This document shows, in pieces, positions 25,349-38,000 of a stretch of 64,000 nt of DNA (position 1 is the first letter of the stretch; each line of letters opens with the position of its first letter). Under the pieces are notes generated by a model. It was not told the DNA's origin, did no database searches, and was given only the letters and a program-made list of their open reading frames with translations. Origin of the DNA: Tetracladium setigerum. Taxonomy: Eukaryota > Ascomycota > Leotiomycetes > Helotiales. A program made the translations under genes and the position numbers. The DNA lies in NCBI GenBank assembly GCA_031472005.1, contig PZJY01000008.1:62001-126000 (forward strand), given 5' to 3'.

Positions 25349-25973
25349 GAATAATCTACTCGTAGTTAGAGTTTTGTTCGGGACTCACGGAAATGAGAAG
25401 GATATCGTCTGTTCATAGACTTTTCCAATTCATGCCGGTCGGAGGAACCTTTCCCCCACACAACAATACCATTTCCCTCGATTATTAAAAATTGTAGAGT
25501 TCCTCACCGTAAAGTCAATGGCGCTGATAAAACCCTAATTAATACTTTATATATTCATGTGTTAGGAATTCAAGACCCCTAAACCCTGAAACTTTCTCGT
25601 CAAGAAGGTTTCCAGCAAGCAGGGATAGGTGTGCAGAAGCCGCTAGAAAAAAGGGGACAGATGAACCCTGGAAAGAAGGTCGCCAGAATTTTGACTCGTG
25701 GGTTCTTGATGGCATGAAATCGAATCCTTTGGGGTATTCTACAAATCCGAACAAATTAAAGATAGGCTGTAAAAATAAAAACAGCGGGTTGCCAAGAAAT
25801 TCACGGTTATCCGCCCCATGGGGCGGGTTTTTACTTATTTATTTAACCTATGGGTCGAGTCCGAATATACCTATTACCTATAGGGCCCTATACGCTGCTA
25901 AGGCTCTTTAAAAAGCCTTTAAATAGATCTTAATAGTCCTCTTAGCAACCTCTTGGCACTCAATGGGGCTCTA

Positions 25974-27789
25974 AGTCCCCACCCCCCCATTCCGGCCACC
26001 CCCCATTCCGGCCACCCCACTAAACCTCACCCCAACACTCCAACTTTAAAAATTAATTACTTTTGCAAATCTTAATCGATTCTCTTGAAACTCGGAATTT
26101 ACATTGTGATTAATATGAAGAATCGATACACCGAATATAATGTTATGCGCGCTCTCGATGCGATTCAAAATGGCAAGTCACTTCGTAAAGCTGCTTTAGA
26201 GTGGGGTGTACCAAAGTTAACACTTTAAGACCGATTGATACATAACACTAACCATCACGAGGCAGCCGAACACTTGCAAAGGCTACCTGTTATAATAGAG
26301 AATCGGCTTACTAAGTGGGTATTAACCCAGGAAGCTCTCGGCCATAGCATCACTCACTCGTAACTAAAGGTTTTCGGAGAACGTCTTTATAAGCTCTAAG
26401 GCGACTCTGCACCATTAGGAAAGCGGTGGATTCGGAGGTTCTTAGTACGGAATCTAATACTTAAGACTAAAAGGCAACTCACGGTCGATTCTATACGAGT
26501 GAATGGCGCTAAGTCCGATATAATTAAGGCTTGGTTCCAGAATTTCCAGATTCCGGCCATCCAAGAAATCAAGCCGGAGAACCGATAGAATATGGACGAG
26601 GCCGGCATTATGGAAGGTTATGGGGTTAATGGATTAGTCCTTGGTAGCTCGGAACGACGTTTTGTTCAAAAGAAACAGGCCGGTACTAAGAGTTGGACAT
26701 TATTTATCGAGGTTATCTCTGCCACCGGGGTCAGAATTACTCCACTTGTCATATATAAAGGAAAGTCGGTGCAACAATAATGGTTTCCGGCCGAGATCGA
26801 TATATTTAAATCATGGCAATTCACTGCAACAGATAATGGATGGACAACTAACCGTACGGCTTTGGAATGGCTCGAGAAGGTGTTTATTCCGAAGATAGCA
26901 CCGGCCGATGGTTCGGCTCGATTACTTATCTTAGATGGCTATGGAAGTCATGAAACCACCGAATTCATGTTTAAATGCCTCGAATCGAATATATATCTCT
27001 TATTTTTGCCTCCTTATAGCTCTTATATCCTTCAACCTTTGGATTTATCGATTTTCTCTCCTCTTAAGGCTGCCTATCGAAGAGAGCTTAATCTCTTAGG
27101 TCCTTTACTCGATTCGGCACCAATTGGTAAGCGTAACTTCTTACTATGCTATTATAAGGCCCGGGAAGCTGCAATTATAGCTAATAATATCTTGGCCGGA
27201 TGGAATGCTACGGGGTTATGGCCGGTGAACATGAGTAAACCTCTAATGAGCCGATTATTACTAGAGAATAGTAATAAAGCTCCGGAATCGGCCCCTTTAG
27301 AGAGTTCTAATATTGAGTGGAATACAAGTATATCATCGATTGAGTGGCATACACCTAAAGTCGGGAGGGAATTACGTTTATAGTTCGACACTCTGGCTCG
27401 GCTTGGCCATGATGATCTTCCGACACGTCGACTACTCTTTCGGAAGGTTGCAAAAGGATTAGATGAAAAGGATTTTGCTTTATCACAGGCCGAGAATCGA
27501 ATAAAAGAGTTAGAAGCTCAATTAGATCTATATAAACCAAGGAAGCGCCGAAAGGTCCAGGTATCTCCGAATTCGAGGTTCGTGGACGTTAAGGCTATTA
27601 GATCGGCCCAGATCGAAGCTGGAGAGCTCGGAGTGGTACCAATCGATTCGGATTCATCTACAGAATCTGAATCTATCGGGGATTGTATAGAAGTCGAAGC
27701 GTCGTAGAGATATTAAGTGTTGAATGTAAAGTGGTGGATTTTGGTGGGGTGGCCGGAATGGGGGGTGGCCGGAATGGGGGGTGGGGACT
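25974..27789 (+). mobile_element. Pogo/Fot1-type DNA transposon, RIP-inactivated
   Basis: The element is 1816 bp, flanked by TA at 25972-25973 and 27790-27791. Its terminal inverted repeats are about 49 bp, begin AAGTCCCCACCCCCC and contain two direct copies of ATTCCGGCCACCCC. The left copy has one more C in its C-run than the right; otherwise the arms are near-identical. TA target duplications and the transposase family place it in the Tc1-mariner-pogo superfamily. The near-perfect ends point to a fairly recent insertion, but the transposase is dead. Confidence 0.9.
26115..27707 (+). pseudogene. Pogo/Fot1-type transposase pseudogene (DDE_1)
   Basis: A single frame of 531 codons stays in register from ATG to the stop at 27705-27707 but carries six internal stops at 26226, 26361, 26397, 26586, 26778 and 27381. 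The N-terminus has a Psq-type helix-turn-helix (NGKSLRKAALEWGVP), then a CENP-B-like DNA-binding part. The catalytic core has NMDEAG, LILDGYGSH and LQPLDLSIF, covering the three acidic positions of pogo DDE/D transposases. A basic segment (KPRKRRKVQ) is near the C-terminus. Several stops are where the family has Gln or Trp (QQ-stop-W; R-stop-NMDEAG), which is what C-to-T or G-to-A change at CpA/TpG makes. There are no frameshifts, so point mutation by RIP is the simplest explanation. Confidence 0.9.
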
Positions 27790-28330
27790 TATAGGTCGGG
27801 TTAGGTCGAGGGAATTATGGGCCGGTTATCCATGGGTTGGGGCGCTGACCTGAAAACCCGCCCCATGGGGCCCCATTTGACAGCCTAATTAAAGACGATG
27901 TCGCAAGATCATACAATTAATTGGTAGCTTGGAAACCATTGATTATAATAACACTATCAAAAGATCAGAAAAGTCTACGAAAGAAGTACGGGCTGCCCTG
28001 CGGGTTAGAAATGAGAAGTATTCACAAAAAGAAGGAATCGCGAAGGAACACCAGGATATCATCAACAAGATAGCAGCATTATACCATAGACTTGATGTAG
28101 TATGCAAGAAACTAACCCCGCTACACCCTTACTAACGGAAGATGTGGCAATGCTCTGCAGAGAGTAAATAGGAAGTTTGTCGAGGAGTGTACGGTTCACG
28201 AATTGGAAGTTGCGAATTGTTTCTATTACTTGTCATCACTTACACTATAATAATATTTAGCTTGGAGAATTAGTCTCTGAAAAGTCTTTTGTTTGATTTT
28301 CCCATGTCCATTAATTCAGGCGAATTGGTC

Positions 28331-29791
28331 CTACTTCTTGGGCAACATGTCGGGGAAGTGTCCTATGACGCACCAGAATTCGTCTCCATGTCCGTTCAAA
28401 ACCTCCTTACGAAGCATACTGCACCATTTGAAGATATGTTCTTCGTACAGAACCTTGTCATAAACACGAGGCGAAAGGCCGTACTTGCGCATCCTCGTAT
28501 AGTTCCAAAACGCAAACCCCAACCTGCCAAACTGCTCAAATTCGATCCGTTTCTTGAATTCCTGAGGGAAGTGATGAAAGTAGAAGTAGCAGTTGTTATT
28601 CGATGAGATATTGATTCTACTCGCCCTGCCCTTCTTCCAAGGTGTGACTTGCCTGTACCCAAGAGTTTTTACAGGCCATTCTCTCTTCACCTCCACGGGT
28701 GGATAAGGTGGAGTGAGACAAGACGATTTCGCAATGTACGTCAGATCAGAGAGACCACACTTCTCGCGTAGATATACCACGACGGAAGTGAGTTCATGAT
28801 ATTCCGGATGCGGCTCGTGATCGTAATAAGGATATCCCGTTGCAACAAAGAAGGTTGCATGATAGAAATTCGTTAACGATATAGTCTTAAGCCGGCGTAT
28901 ATCGTGGGCCGACCATCCAGGAAGTAGCCCCTTAGCGGCTGCTTTCTTCATGTCGTAAAAGATCTGTATACGCCAGAACGCCCGAACCACACGTTGTTCC
29001 TCGTCCCATTGAGGAGGGCCACCGTCTTGAATTGGATAATCCTCCCAAGCATCTTCAGGTAACGTCAAAAGTTTGTCCAAGGTCTTAATGTCCGAGCTCT
29101 GTTCGGGATTCGTGGGAAGAATTCCCGCTACGAGTTGACGAGGTTTCCTCGCCTGGAAGCGGTGGAGGTAGGTTTTCAGGAGCTTCAAGGAGAGGTTCGT
29201 AATATGCCGGTTTGAAGCAAGAATACCACGTAATATAGCCGGTGGGGTATTTCGCTCTAGCTGTAAAGGAGATAAATTCTCCTTTAAAGATGCAATTCGT
29301 TCGCGCATAGCTGAAATAGTCGTTTTGTTTAGAAAATCCGTCAAGTTATCCATAGGAAGTTTCGAGGTACGAATGAGAGCCGAGACTCGTATCATAGCAC
29401 GCACATGACCGTGATTGTGCTCCGACGAGATAATATCATCCATGATTTCAGTACCGTAAGTATTGAAGAGACGGAATAACGATGGCGAGGCCCGCAGAAT
29501 GCTGTCGAGAGAAACTAGGTCTGGTAATTGTTTGATAATCGAGAATAGGACTTCTGGCGCTAGTGCCTCAAATCCTGTCAAGAACGACCCGTCCGTCGCT
29601 CTTGGTCTTGGTGCTTTGATTGTCAACATTTCGTCTTTGAGTAGATTTGTGTTGATGGAAGAGCGTCTCAGTTCTGGGGGAATCAAGGAACCAGAAGACA
29701 TCCAATCATGAGTCAGCAGTTCCGACAGGAGGGTGACAAGCCGCCTGACTTGACAATTAAAATATTCTGGACTTGGGTCTGAGAATTTCAA
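28331..29791 (-). CDS. F-box-like protein of unknown target
   Basis: One uninterrupted frame of 486 aa. Residues about 75-115 (ALAPEVLFSIIKQLPDLVSL, then ILRASPSLFRLFN) match the fungal F-box pattern of LPxEVLxxIxxxL with a following helix. The remainder is helical with aromatic clusters (YFYFHHFPQEF) and no leucine-rich or WD repeats. F-box proteins bind Skp1 and bring substrates to an SCF ubiquitin ligase, but fungal genomes have many of unknown target. Later in-frame methionines near residues 31 and 55 are alternative starts. Its start side faces the secreted 8-Cys gene across about 420 bp without features. Confidence 0.75.
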   Translation of the reverse strand: MKFSDPSPEYFNCQVRRLVTLLSELLTHDWMSSGSLIPPELRRSSINTNLLKDEMLTIKAPRPRATDGSFLTGFEALAPEVLFSIIKQLPDLVSLDSILRASPSLFRLFNTYGTEIMDDIISSEHNHGHVRAMIRVSALIRTSKLPMDNLTDFLNKTTISAMRERIASLKENLSPLQLERNTPPAILRGILASNRHITNLSLKLLKTYLHRFQARKPRQLVAGILPTNPEQSSDIKTLDKLLTLPEDAWEDYPIQDGGPPQWDEEQRVVRAFWRIQIFYDMKKAAAKGLLPGWSAHDIRRLKTISLTNFYHATFFVATGYPYYDHEPHPEYHELTSVVVYLREKCGLSDLTYIAKSSCLTPPYPPVEVKREWPVKTLGYRQVTPWKKGRASRINISSNNNCYFYFHHFPQEFKKRIEFEQFGRLGFAFWNYTRMRKYGLSPRVYDKVLYEEHIFKWCSMLRKEVLNGHGDEFWCVIGHFPDMLPKK

Positions 29792-30211
29792 GTGTGGTTA
29801 CCTCATTTTGCCTTGTTCAGTCCCGAGAATCATTATCCTTGATTCACTTTCAATCCACGAGATAGAGGAGATGCAAACTTACCATGATATCTGTTGATAA
29901 GAATCAAAAGTTCAGGACTTCTATATCCTGATAATTTTTATTAGAGACTTGCGTTATTTGGACTGAATTTTACATTTCTCAGCTTCACAAGTCCCTACCA
30001 AAGAGTATCAAAGAATTTCCGTAACGGTATATAAAAAGGTAAAGATATTTGTATTGATAGTCACGTGACGAATGCAAGTGACTGCGCTCAACTTATACTG
30101 TCCAGATATTGATTGGATATATGCTCAAATTATCCGAGTATTTAAGTGGTTATCTCGGGATGGGATGTCTGCACAGCCCTAACTAAGCCCACATAGATAC
30201 TGATAATAAAT

Positions 30212-30946
30212 CTAAAGTATAATGGCTAGCATCCTAATAGAGGTGGCAATAATCCCGCCATACCAATATCTCAGTTGTCCTACAGCCCCACTAGAAGACG
30301 AAGCACTACTAGTGGAAGACGAAGCCCCACTAGTAGAAATCGAAGTCACACTAGTAGAAGACGAAGGCCCTTGACTTCCTGATGTTATAACCGATGTTTG
30401 AGAATTTGCTGACGTAGTTGCTGGTGCTATTGTGGATATAGTCGATACGGTGTTGATTATGGATGTGGAGCCGTCTAGAGAGCTCGTAATCTTCAAAGGA
30501 ATCGTGCCGGTCGCCGAGCATTTGGAAGAAGCCCAGTTGGACCAAGCGATGGTTTGACCACCGCAGAAAGAATCGAGACAATTCCTAGTAACAGCTTTAG
30601 GCATTGGCCATTAGATTTGCACGGAAAGAGAACTTACTTCGCTATCGACTTGTACCAAGAACATGTCTGTTTGCCACAGGCTACAATAAGGCACTTTTTG
30701 AACACGCTACTGAATTGATCATCCTCACACGATTTTAGGGCGCTATTGGTAGAATAAGTCACAGATGTTTGCCTGTAGAAGCATTTAGACGTACGATATG
30801 GATGCCGGATCAGAAACTGGACAAGCCGTTACCTGTGGCCCTAAAACTTCAGTGAAATCGATGGACAATGTCGCAGACTCAAGAGCCCAGACGGTTCCAG
30901 GGACCACCAGAACAGCAAGCGCCACCAACGTGATCTGGGTACGCAT
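30212..30946 (-). CDS. Secreted eight-cysteine protein with Ser/Thr-rich tail, probably GPI-anchored
   Basis: The exons are 30946-30795, 30742-30638 and 30584-30212, for 209 aa. The introns are 52 and 53 bp with donors GTACGT and GTAAGT. The signal peptide is MRTQITLVALAVLVVPGTVWA. The mature N-terminal domain has eight cysteines (in TACPV, KSCED, KKCLIVACG, QTCSW, KNCLDSFCGG and SKCSA), spread over all three exons. About 70 Ser/Thr-rich residues and a hydrophobic C-terminus (GGIIATSIRMLAIIL) follow, typical of GPI-anchored wall proteins. The Cys spacing is not a standard CFEM pattern, though eight Cys and the layout are similar. The protein is probably at the cell surface; its role is unknown. 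A TATATAAG box lies at 31079-31072. Confidence 0.8.
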
Positions 30947-31071
30947 TTTTGGGGATATTATTCTGCCTCTTCTCGAAGGGTCTTCCACAATTTCTATCAA
31001 TAAAATGAGGGAGCAATTGAAGAGAAACAAGGAAGGAAGAAATCTTTATTGACATGAAGGGAGCGTAGGAA

Positions 31072-31079
31072 CTTATATA
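31072..31079 (-). promoter_or_regulatory. TATA box of the 8-Cys secreted protein gene
   Basis: TATATAAG on the minus strand lies about 126 bp upstream of the ATG at 30946. Confidence 0.45.
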
Positions 31080-31109
31080 TGACGGGGTCCAATGTGAGCA
31101 GTATTTTGT

Positions 31110-32002
31110 CAAATTTGACTTCTGCGACTAGTATAGCTGAGCAAGAACCTAGCCTATAGCCAAACGGAAGTGGAGAGGGGGTGTTTTGTTGATGTCCCTT
31201 TTGCCAAATCCTGATTGGCCAGCGTATCGGAACTTCCCAGGAGGGCTGAATAGTGCATCCTTTGGGATTCCAGAGAGCCGCGGCTCGCGAGAAAATCCCA
31301 CATATAGTAGGTTTATCTGTCCAAAGATAGGACTCAGGGCCGTGAACATGTTCTAGATTCCAGACCTGGCGATCACCAGCCTCAGACTAGAAGACCAGCC
31401 CTTGTTAGTTTGTAGAAGAGATTGGAAAAATCAAGCAGAAATGCCTGGAGGTTATCAACCCTGCACCCAAAACCCCCAAGTCTCGATCTGATCATTCCGA
31501 AGTACAGAAGTGCTACCATAATTGTAAAGAATGTGCGAGACTACGCCCGTACTGTGTGGCGAAAGGCAGCACAAGAAGGATAAATGTAATACGACGAAAA
31601 ATAGGTACAATAGCTTCCCCTTAACATAAAGTAGGATAAGGTCTACTGGCAGACAGAGCTGGGCGAGGCTGGGCAGGCAGAGGAGCTGGCTGATTATTGT
31701 CGCAGAATGTGCATGTGTACAGCTTCCAAACACTTGTGGCTGTGCACAAGAGGCGACAAGGCCGCCTCGCGCCTGCACTCAAGGGATTGTGTCCCAGCCT
31801 CGAGACATGGCTGCTGCAACATCTTTTGCAAACTTCCATTTGCATTGATGCTCTCCTGGCATTTTAATCATCGCTTTTCGTGACATGCGGAGAACAACTG
31901 CGGTATAACTAACCATCTCTTCTCGCCCAGGAGCATCTGTCTCCAGCCCTCTCAGCCCTTGTCCGGACGTTGCGCCGACTGAAGTATCTGTGGTGCTCTG
32001 AG
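31110..32002. other. Intergenic, no gene seen
   Basis: This region lies between the divergent 8-Cys gene and the large NOV-HET gene. Short antisense frames at 31455-31845 are Leu/Cys-rich and show no family resemblance. Confidence 0.45.
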
Positions 32003-35000
32003 ATGGAGACTCTTGCAAAGCGCGAGGCACGATTCCTCATAGAGAAGATACACCGAGAGCACACCTTGGATGGAAAAATTATCGGGACGAGGTTTGAGTT
32101 GCTGGTGAGCAACTGCCTTGAAATGTAACCTTGGTCTTCCCTGTGTTGTCCGTCTTCTTATGTTGCTTCCACTAATCCTACCTCGCAGTCTATCGAGTCA
32201 GTTATACGAGAAATCGACACACTTCTTACTCGAGCTCATTCAGAATGCCGATGATAATACCTACGATTGCCCGAAGCCAACTTTGAGCTTCAGCTACAAA
32301 CCCGGAAGCCTTCGCATCGATTGCAATGAAGTTGGTTTCGACGCAGAAAATGTTGAGGCTATATGTGCGATCAGTAGCAGCACCAAGTCTGGGAAAACGA
32401 GCGATGGGAATACATTGGCGAGAAAGGAATTGGTTTTAAGTCTGTGTTCAAGGCCGCAGATGTTGTGTGGATATCGTCTCGTGACTTTACCTTCAAGTTC
32501 GATAAAACTAAGTTTCTAGGCATGGTTGCCCCTGTTTGGGAAGCATTTCCCGAAGAGACGCGGCCAGGATGCACGTCTATCTTCCTCCAATTGCAACAAG
32601 GCTACGAGGAAGAAATACTCATCCAAGAGCTTCTGAGCTTCGATACAAATCTGCTTATATTCCTCCGACGGGTTAAGGAGATCAATATTCAAGTCAACCG
32701 TCCAGATGGACAGGTCTGGGAAAAGAAAATCTGGAAACATGAGAGCCAGCAAGGCGCGGATCGGGTGATCAATTTGTATGCTGAAAAAGAGACATCTCAT
32801 TATCTCATCAGGACCCATGTTATTAAAGATCTTCCCAAGGAGCGTAAGCGCCCAAACTGGCCTCAGACAAAGATTTTACTTGCCTTTCCTACAGCCGAGT
32901 TCCCAGAGCAGCTTCAACTCACTCCCCAGAACGTTTATGCATTCCTTCCAATTAGAAACTATGGCTTGAAGGTAACGAAACCTCTCCCAAATTGCTGCTC
33001 CCTTCTTGTCTGACGATCATGTAGTTTCTATTCCAAGCGGACTTTCTTCTCACCGCCAGTCGGGAGGATATCGAAAGCACTCTGCCATGGAATCGTACAA
33101 TTCGTGATGCTCTGGCAGAAGTATATCTATTGTCGATTGAACATTTCAACCAAGGGAAGTTGAAGTATGTTTGGCCTTATTATCTCCCATCTGCTTTAAC
33201 GGCAGCGGGTTCATTTCTCGAACCAGCAATTACCCTCATCTTGACGAAACTCGGAGAAAGTGATGTGCTGGAGTCTTGCGCAGAAACGATGGAAAAGGGC
33301 TCTTCACTGAAGCATGTGCCATTGGATCCATTCGCGGACGGAGAAGGCATACCCTTTACTCTGAATCCACATACCGCAGCCGGCTACCTGTCATTGAAAT
33401 ATCCTGCATGGACCATTGAAGCAACAAGCTCAATTGGCGTGTCGCAGCTCTCTCCGCGTGAGTTCTTAGGGGATCTTCATTCATCAATAACACGGGATCC
33501 GGCGAGCTTTCGTACGAAACCGGCAACCTGGCATTCACAACTTGCAGAAACCCTCATTAAACTTTCAACAGACGCGGAACTTATGTCGCTTATACAAGAC
33601 ATCTGTCTCATTCCTCTAAAAGATGGCAATTGGACTTCAGCTAAAGGGCAATCATTGTTCTTTTCGAAGAGTGAAACATCCCTGGAAATCCCCAGCGGCA
33701 TCGAAGTCCTCATCGTAGACTCAACTGCAGATACCGATCCCAATAGACGTAAATTATTTACGAGTCTCGGTGTTCAGGCTTGGGAGGCGCATGAAATATG
33801 CCGCCTGGTTTTGAAAGTACATGAGTCTTCGGACTTTGATCCCAAGTCATTGACAGTAGACCAGCTCATCTCTCATACCGCATTTCTCTACAAAGCCTCA
33901 TGGCAGCCGCCCAAGACCGCAGATATATGGTTTGCAACTATGCAAGACGATCGTTGCATGGGGAGGAAGCTGTATATCCCCGGAAGTATCGAGACAAATT
34001 CACCAGCGGCTAGGATATTTGCTCAACTGCAAAAGAAGTTTGCGGTCATACATAACGATTATCTCAAGGCCTTTCCCTTGGATGCAGATTGGCCGATCTG
34101 GTTGGTCAATAATCTTGGTCTCTCGAAGATCCCACGCTTGGTCACTCCGCATGTGGAGCCTCAACCGCAACCTACACAGACCTTGACAATTTATGGGAGT
34201 GAAAAGACGAAAGGAGACGTCCAACCGAAATCTGTTTTCGCTCTTGAAAAGTTCGATTTTGACGAAGACGGAGACGATCCGGACGAACCTCCCGGTGGTG
34301 CCACCGCTCCACCTGGAAATGAAAAGACGAATGGAGAGATCCAACCGAAAGATCTTACGTTTTCAGATTTCGATTTTGACAGTTTCTTGCGCGAGGAAAA
34401 TCCGGAGGAGCCTCCCGGTGGTGCCACCGCTACATCTGTCAATGGCAATATCGCGTCACAGGAATATCAGATGGAATTGATGCTTTTAGAGCAACAAAAC
34501 AAGAAGAGACTCATGGCGGCACGACAAGAACAGCAGCAGTCGGCGATGCAATGGCAGCAGAAAGTGCAACAGCAACAGAACAGGCAACTAGCTGTCGGCC
34601 AGCCGATGATTTTCAACCCTTCTCAACAACAGGTTCAGCAGGCGATGCAACAGCAGCATCCGATGAATCTCAACCCTTCTCAACAACAGTTTCTCCAACT
34701 TCAGCAGCAAAATGTCCCTGGAAGGCACCCAACCGGGCTGTTACAAAAAGAGTTGCCCCAGACAACGGGTCGAGTTCAGACTGTCGGCGAGGCCAACCCA
34801 GAAGAAACCCCTGGAAAGCCCACTTCGTCAGCTCCAGTGGGTGATAGTGAAAATAAGTTCACGCTATCTGAAGAGTTCGCTTTCATGTTCCGCGAATGTA
34901 GTTCTTCCGATGCTCTTCAGCTGCTTAAAGATAATTGGCACCACTATTCCCAATGGATTGATGGAGCTCACATGAAATGGCAAAATGCCGCTTTCCTTGA

Positions 35001-38000
35001 GTCAAGTACCCAGTTGAAAAACAGTTTGGGATCTTGTCTGGTGCAAAGTGCCAAACGCTCCTTGCCGTTGCAAGAAACAGTTCTTCCGATGATCGATCGT
35101 CAACTTGACAATGGCCGCCACATACCTGCTCTGAACATTGATGATCCCCAACACCCAGAATGGACACTGTTGAGCTACTTTGGCGTAATTATGAAAGGAG
35201 ATGCTCAATACTATCTGCGCTGTCTGATTTCCATCTCAGAAGAACATCGGCCTGACGTTGATAGTGTTGCTTACATTTATGAGCAACTTCAGGCTAGATA
35301 CGGGGAGGATGAGGAACTCATCAGGTATATCTTGCGTAGTAGACAAGACCCTTTACAGCACTAATGATCCCAGGGCGGCATTCCATGAGAGAGACATCAT
35401 TTTCATTCATTCAAAATCACAAGGCTGGATGAACATGAACGATTGCATCTCAAGGAATATTACCATCGAATCTGAGTATCCGAATAGCTCATATCTCTTT
35501 CGGTGCTTGATATCTCCTAGAGGAGATCCAATCGCACCGATAGTCGCAACAGCGACCTTGATTACTAGCTCAACTAAGCTGGAAGACATCTCTCGTCTCT
35601 TTCGCGACGTCAGCACAGCACTGAAAGATGTCAATACCAGCAAAGCTGCACAATTGCTCAGGCCCCTTCAAGACAAATCAGTTTTTCCAATTACAAATGG
35701 CCTTGCAAAACGCGGATATGACAAACTCCTGGACATACACAACACAAGCTGGTACATTGCAGATTTGCCACTTATACGAGAGAGCTTCCTAGGTCAACTT
35801 CCCTTGCTAGCCTTGCCAATTGAGGATTTATCTGCGTTTGAGGATCTTTTTCGCGTCCTTAGACTCGACGGCCGGATTCTGTCGAAGCTAGCAACTAGCC
35901 GGACACAAAAGAAGGGGCGTATCACCACACATTGGGCCTACACAAGCTCGCTTCGTAACAAGAGCCCATTCATCAAAGCGTAAGCACTCTATTTTGATTG
36001 GCCAGGCTCCACAGGCAATTTTCTATCGTAGATAGTCTGTGGTCTCGAAGTGTGCCACCTTGATTATTCTCCTTGCAAGCAGGTCTATTTTCTGTATTTA
36101 TATCAGCTAATTATCCTTTCGCAAAGCCTCATACCCCAATCGCACCACAATAGAATGACTGTTGTACGCCAGATCGAAGAAGTGCGAGTTAATATTGCAG
36201 CAGACATATCACAGACGTTTATGTTGAATATTGCGGGAACCGACATCATTGGAGGTGAAGTTCGTGGCCAAGTATCTCTATTTTACACGGAGAACTTTCT
36301 CAATCTGCTTATGACGGAAGAGTGTGCAGCGGCTGAATGCCCCCCGTACGAGCTCGCGACTCTCATAGCAGAACTCTGCGAAATCAAAAATCCGAAACAT
36401 TTCTCACTCCTGTACACAACCCTGAGTAATTCGAGTTTGGAGAGGATAAATTCAACATTCAAAGAGCAGGGAATTTACATCAAGGGGCTGGTGTTTGGTG
36501 TGTACCTGAGATTCTATAAATTTCAGGAGTTGACTTATGGATACAGACAAGTCGAAGAATAGATACCGGGCCCAACGAGAGAACCTGATACGTATTCCTT
36601 CTCCGTTCTGGGGGAGACCGAGCCACACGGTAGGATCTTTCCGGGGATTAGCGGAGGCGATGTGGTTTGGCAGTTCCCTCAACAGGGGAAACATCTATGA
36701 CCCAGATGGAGATCGACGCTTGCCCATAATAAGACTGTCTGAAGATACCCAATCTCACCGTCTTGTATATGAAAATGACAAGATAGATGGATGGGATCAC
36801 CTTCAACACCTGGGAGAGCATATGGTACGCAGATATCCTATCAAGTGTGGAGTATAACCTCTGATGAGCCATAGATCTCGAAGGTTTTGTATACTGAATT
36901 GGGCCAATCCTATGACCCCAATAGAGACTGGACAAGCAAGTTACGGAGTAGATCTGGCCACAAATCATTCGAAGATTCTACTCCCTGTGCAGCATTCACT
37001 CTGAGAGATCCGAAGATTCGAGAAAAGATCACTGCCTTTATCATCAAGTATGGACACTCACTGACTCCCGATTGGAAAGAGAGTTTGCAGGCAAATCCAC
37101 CCATCTACCACATGGACTTGGCTGTTAGCGCAGGGGGCAAGACATCCTCCTTTGTCATCACCACATCGCAGGTTGAAAGAGTGAGCATGTACTTTTATTT
37201 AGAACTTTCTACCTTTGCTGATCACAAATTTCTAGATGCAGCAATTCAGGATGCGCGTTAATGCGAATGAATTAAATTCAGATGTTGTTGTCCTCGTTAG
37301 AGTCAGCGATGTATACTCTAAAGACTCATTATCTATAGACCTCTTTGTTGATCCTTGGCGACTCTTCGATTCAAATGATTTGACTTTCGAGAGGAATTGG
37401 ATTGTTAAGGGTGCAATACAAGAGGACACTTCAGGTCCTGCCAAAAAGAGGCGTAAGATTGCTACCCCTTCCGCATCATGGGCCACCCCAGAAATCTCTG
37501 GAATTCACGAAAACAGCCTCATCGTTCCACGTGGCCGTAGGGGAAAAGAAACGTTCACCTACCGAGCTTTGGACTCGGGAAACATTCGTCTACTGTATCT
37601 TCTGCCAGGAGAGACAGGTAATGAACTGCAAGGTGTGATCATACACGTTCCTTACGAGTCACCTGGAGCATATCGGGCTCTATCGTACGTATGGGGCACA
37701 GACCGGCGGACAAAAGAATTGGTGACACCGGACGGCAAGCTTCAAATCACCGTCTCTTTGAACAAAGCCTTGCAAGCTTTACGACACAAAGAAAAGCCGA
37801 TCATGCTCTGGGTAGATGCTATTTGTATCAACCAGAAAGACAACACCGAGAAGGCACAACAGATCCGACTTTTACCAAAAGTATTCCAGAATGCGGCATC
37901 AACGTATGCCTTTCTTGAGGGCGGCCAAGGAAGCGATGCTGCCATGCGGATGTTGATGCAAGTCCGATTCAAAGCAGCATGTGATGGAGAGTCGAAACTG

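Larger units (their letters stand above)
25763..27887. repeat. Outer degenerate inverted repeat enclosing the pogo element
   Basis: AGGCTGT at 25764 is matched by ACAGCCT ending at 27886, each followed by TA. Inside the ends, CCCCATGGGGCGGGTTTT occurs at about 25814 and inverted at about 27855. The arms differ in length (about 65 against 35 bp) and lie outside the 25974-27789 element. This suggests that the pogo copy landed in an older TA-targeted MITE-like element. Confidence 0.55.

Noticed and set aside
27929..28135. 68-codon frame beginning with TTG
   Set aside because: No ATG, short, and it lies beside transposon ends; the helical composition alone is insufficient.
30773..30794. A 22-nt intron in the 8-Cys gene (GTACGT to CTACAG)
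   Set aside because: It is in phase but far below the fungal minimum; extending to the next AG gives a normal 52-bp intron that is also in phase.
31455..31845. Leu/Cys-rich minus-strand frames
   Set aside because: No domain, no intron signals and no fit with the flanking genes.
36491..36526. A 36-bp intron (GTGTTT to TTTCAG) in the NOV-HET gene
   Set aside because: Too short and it leads into a frame that stops; the 49-bp intron 36498-36546 keeps the frame.
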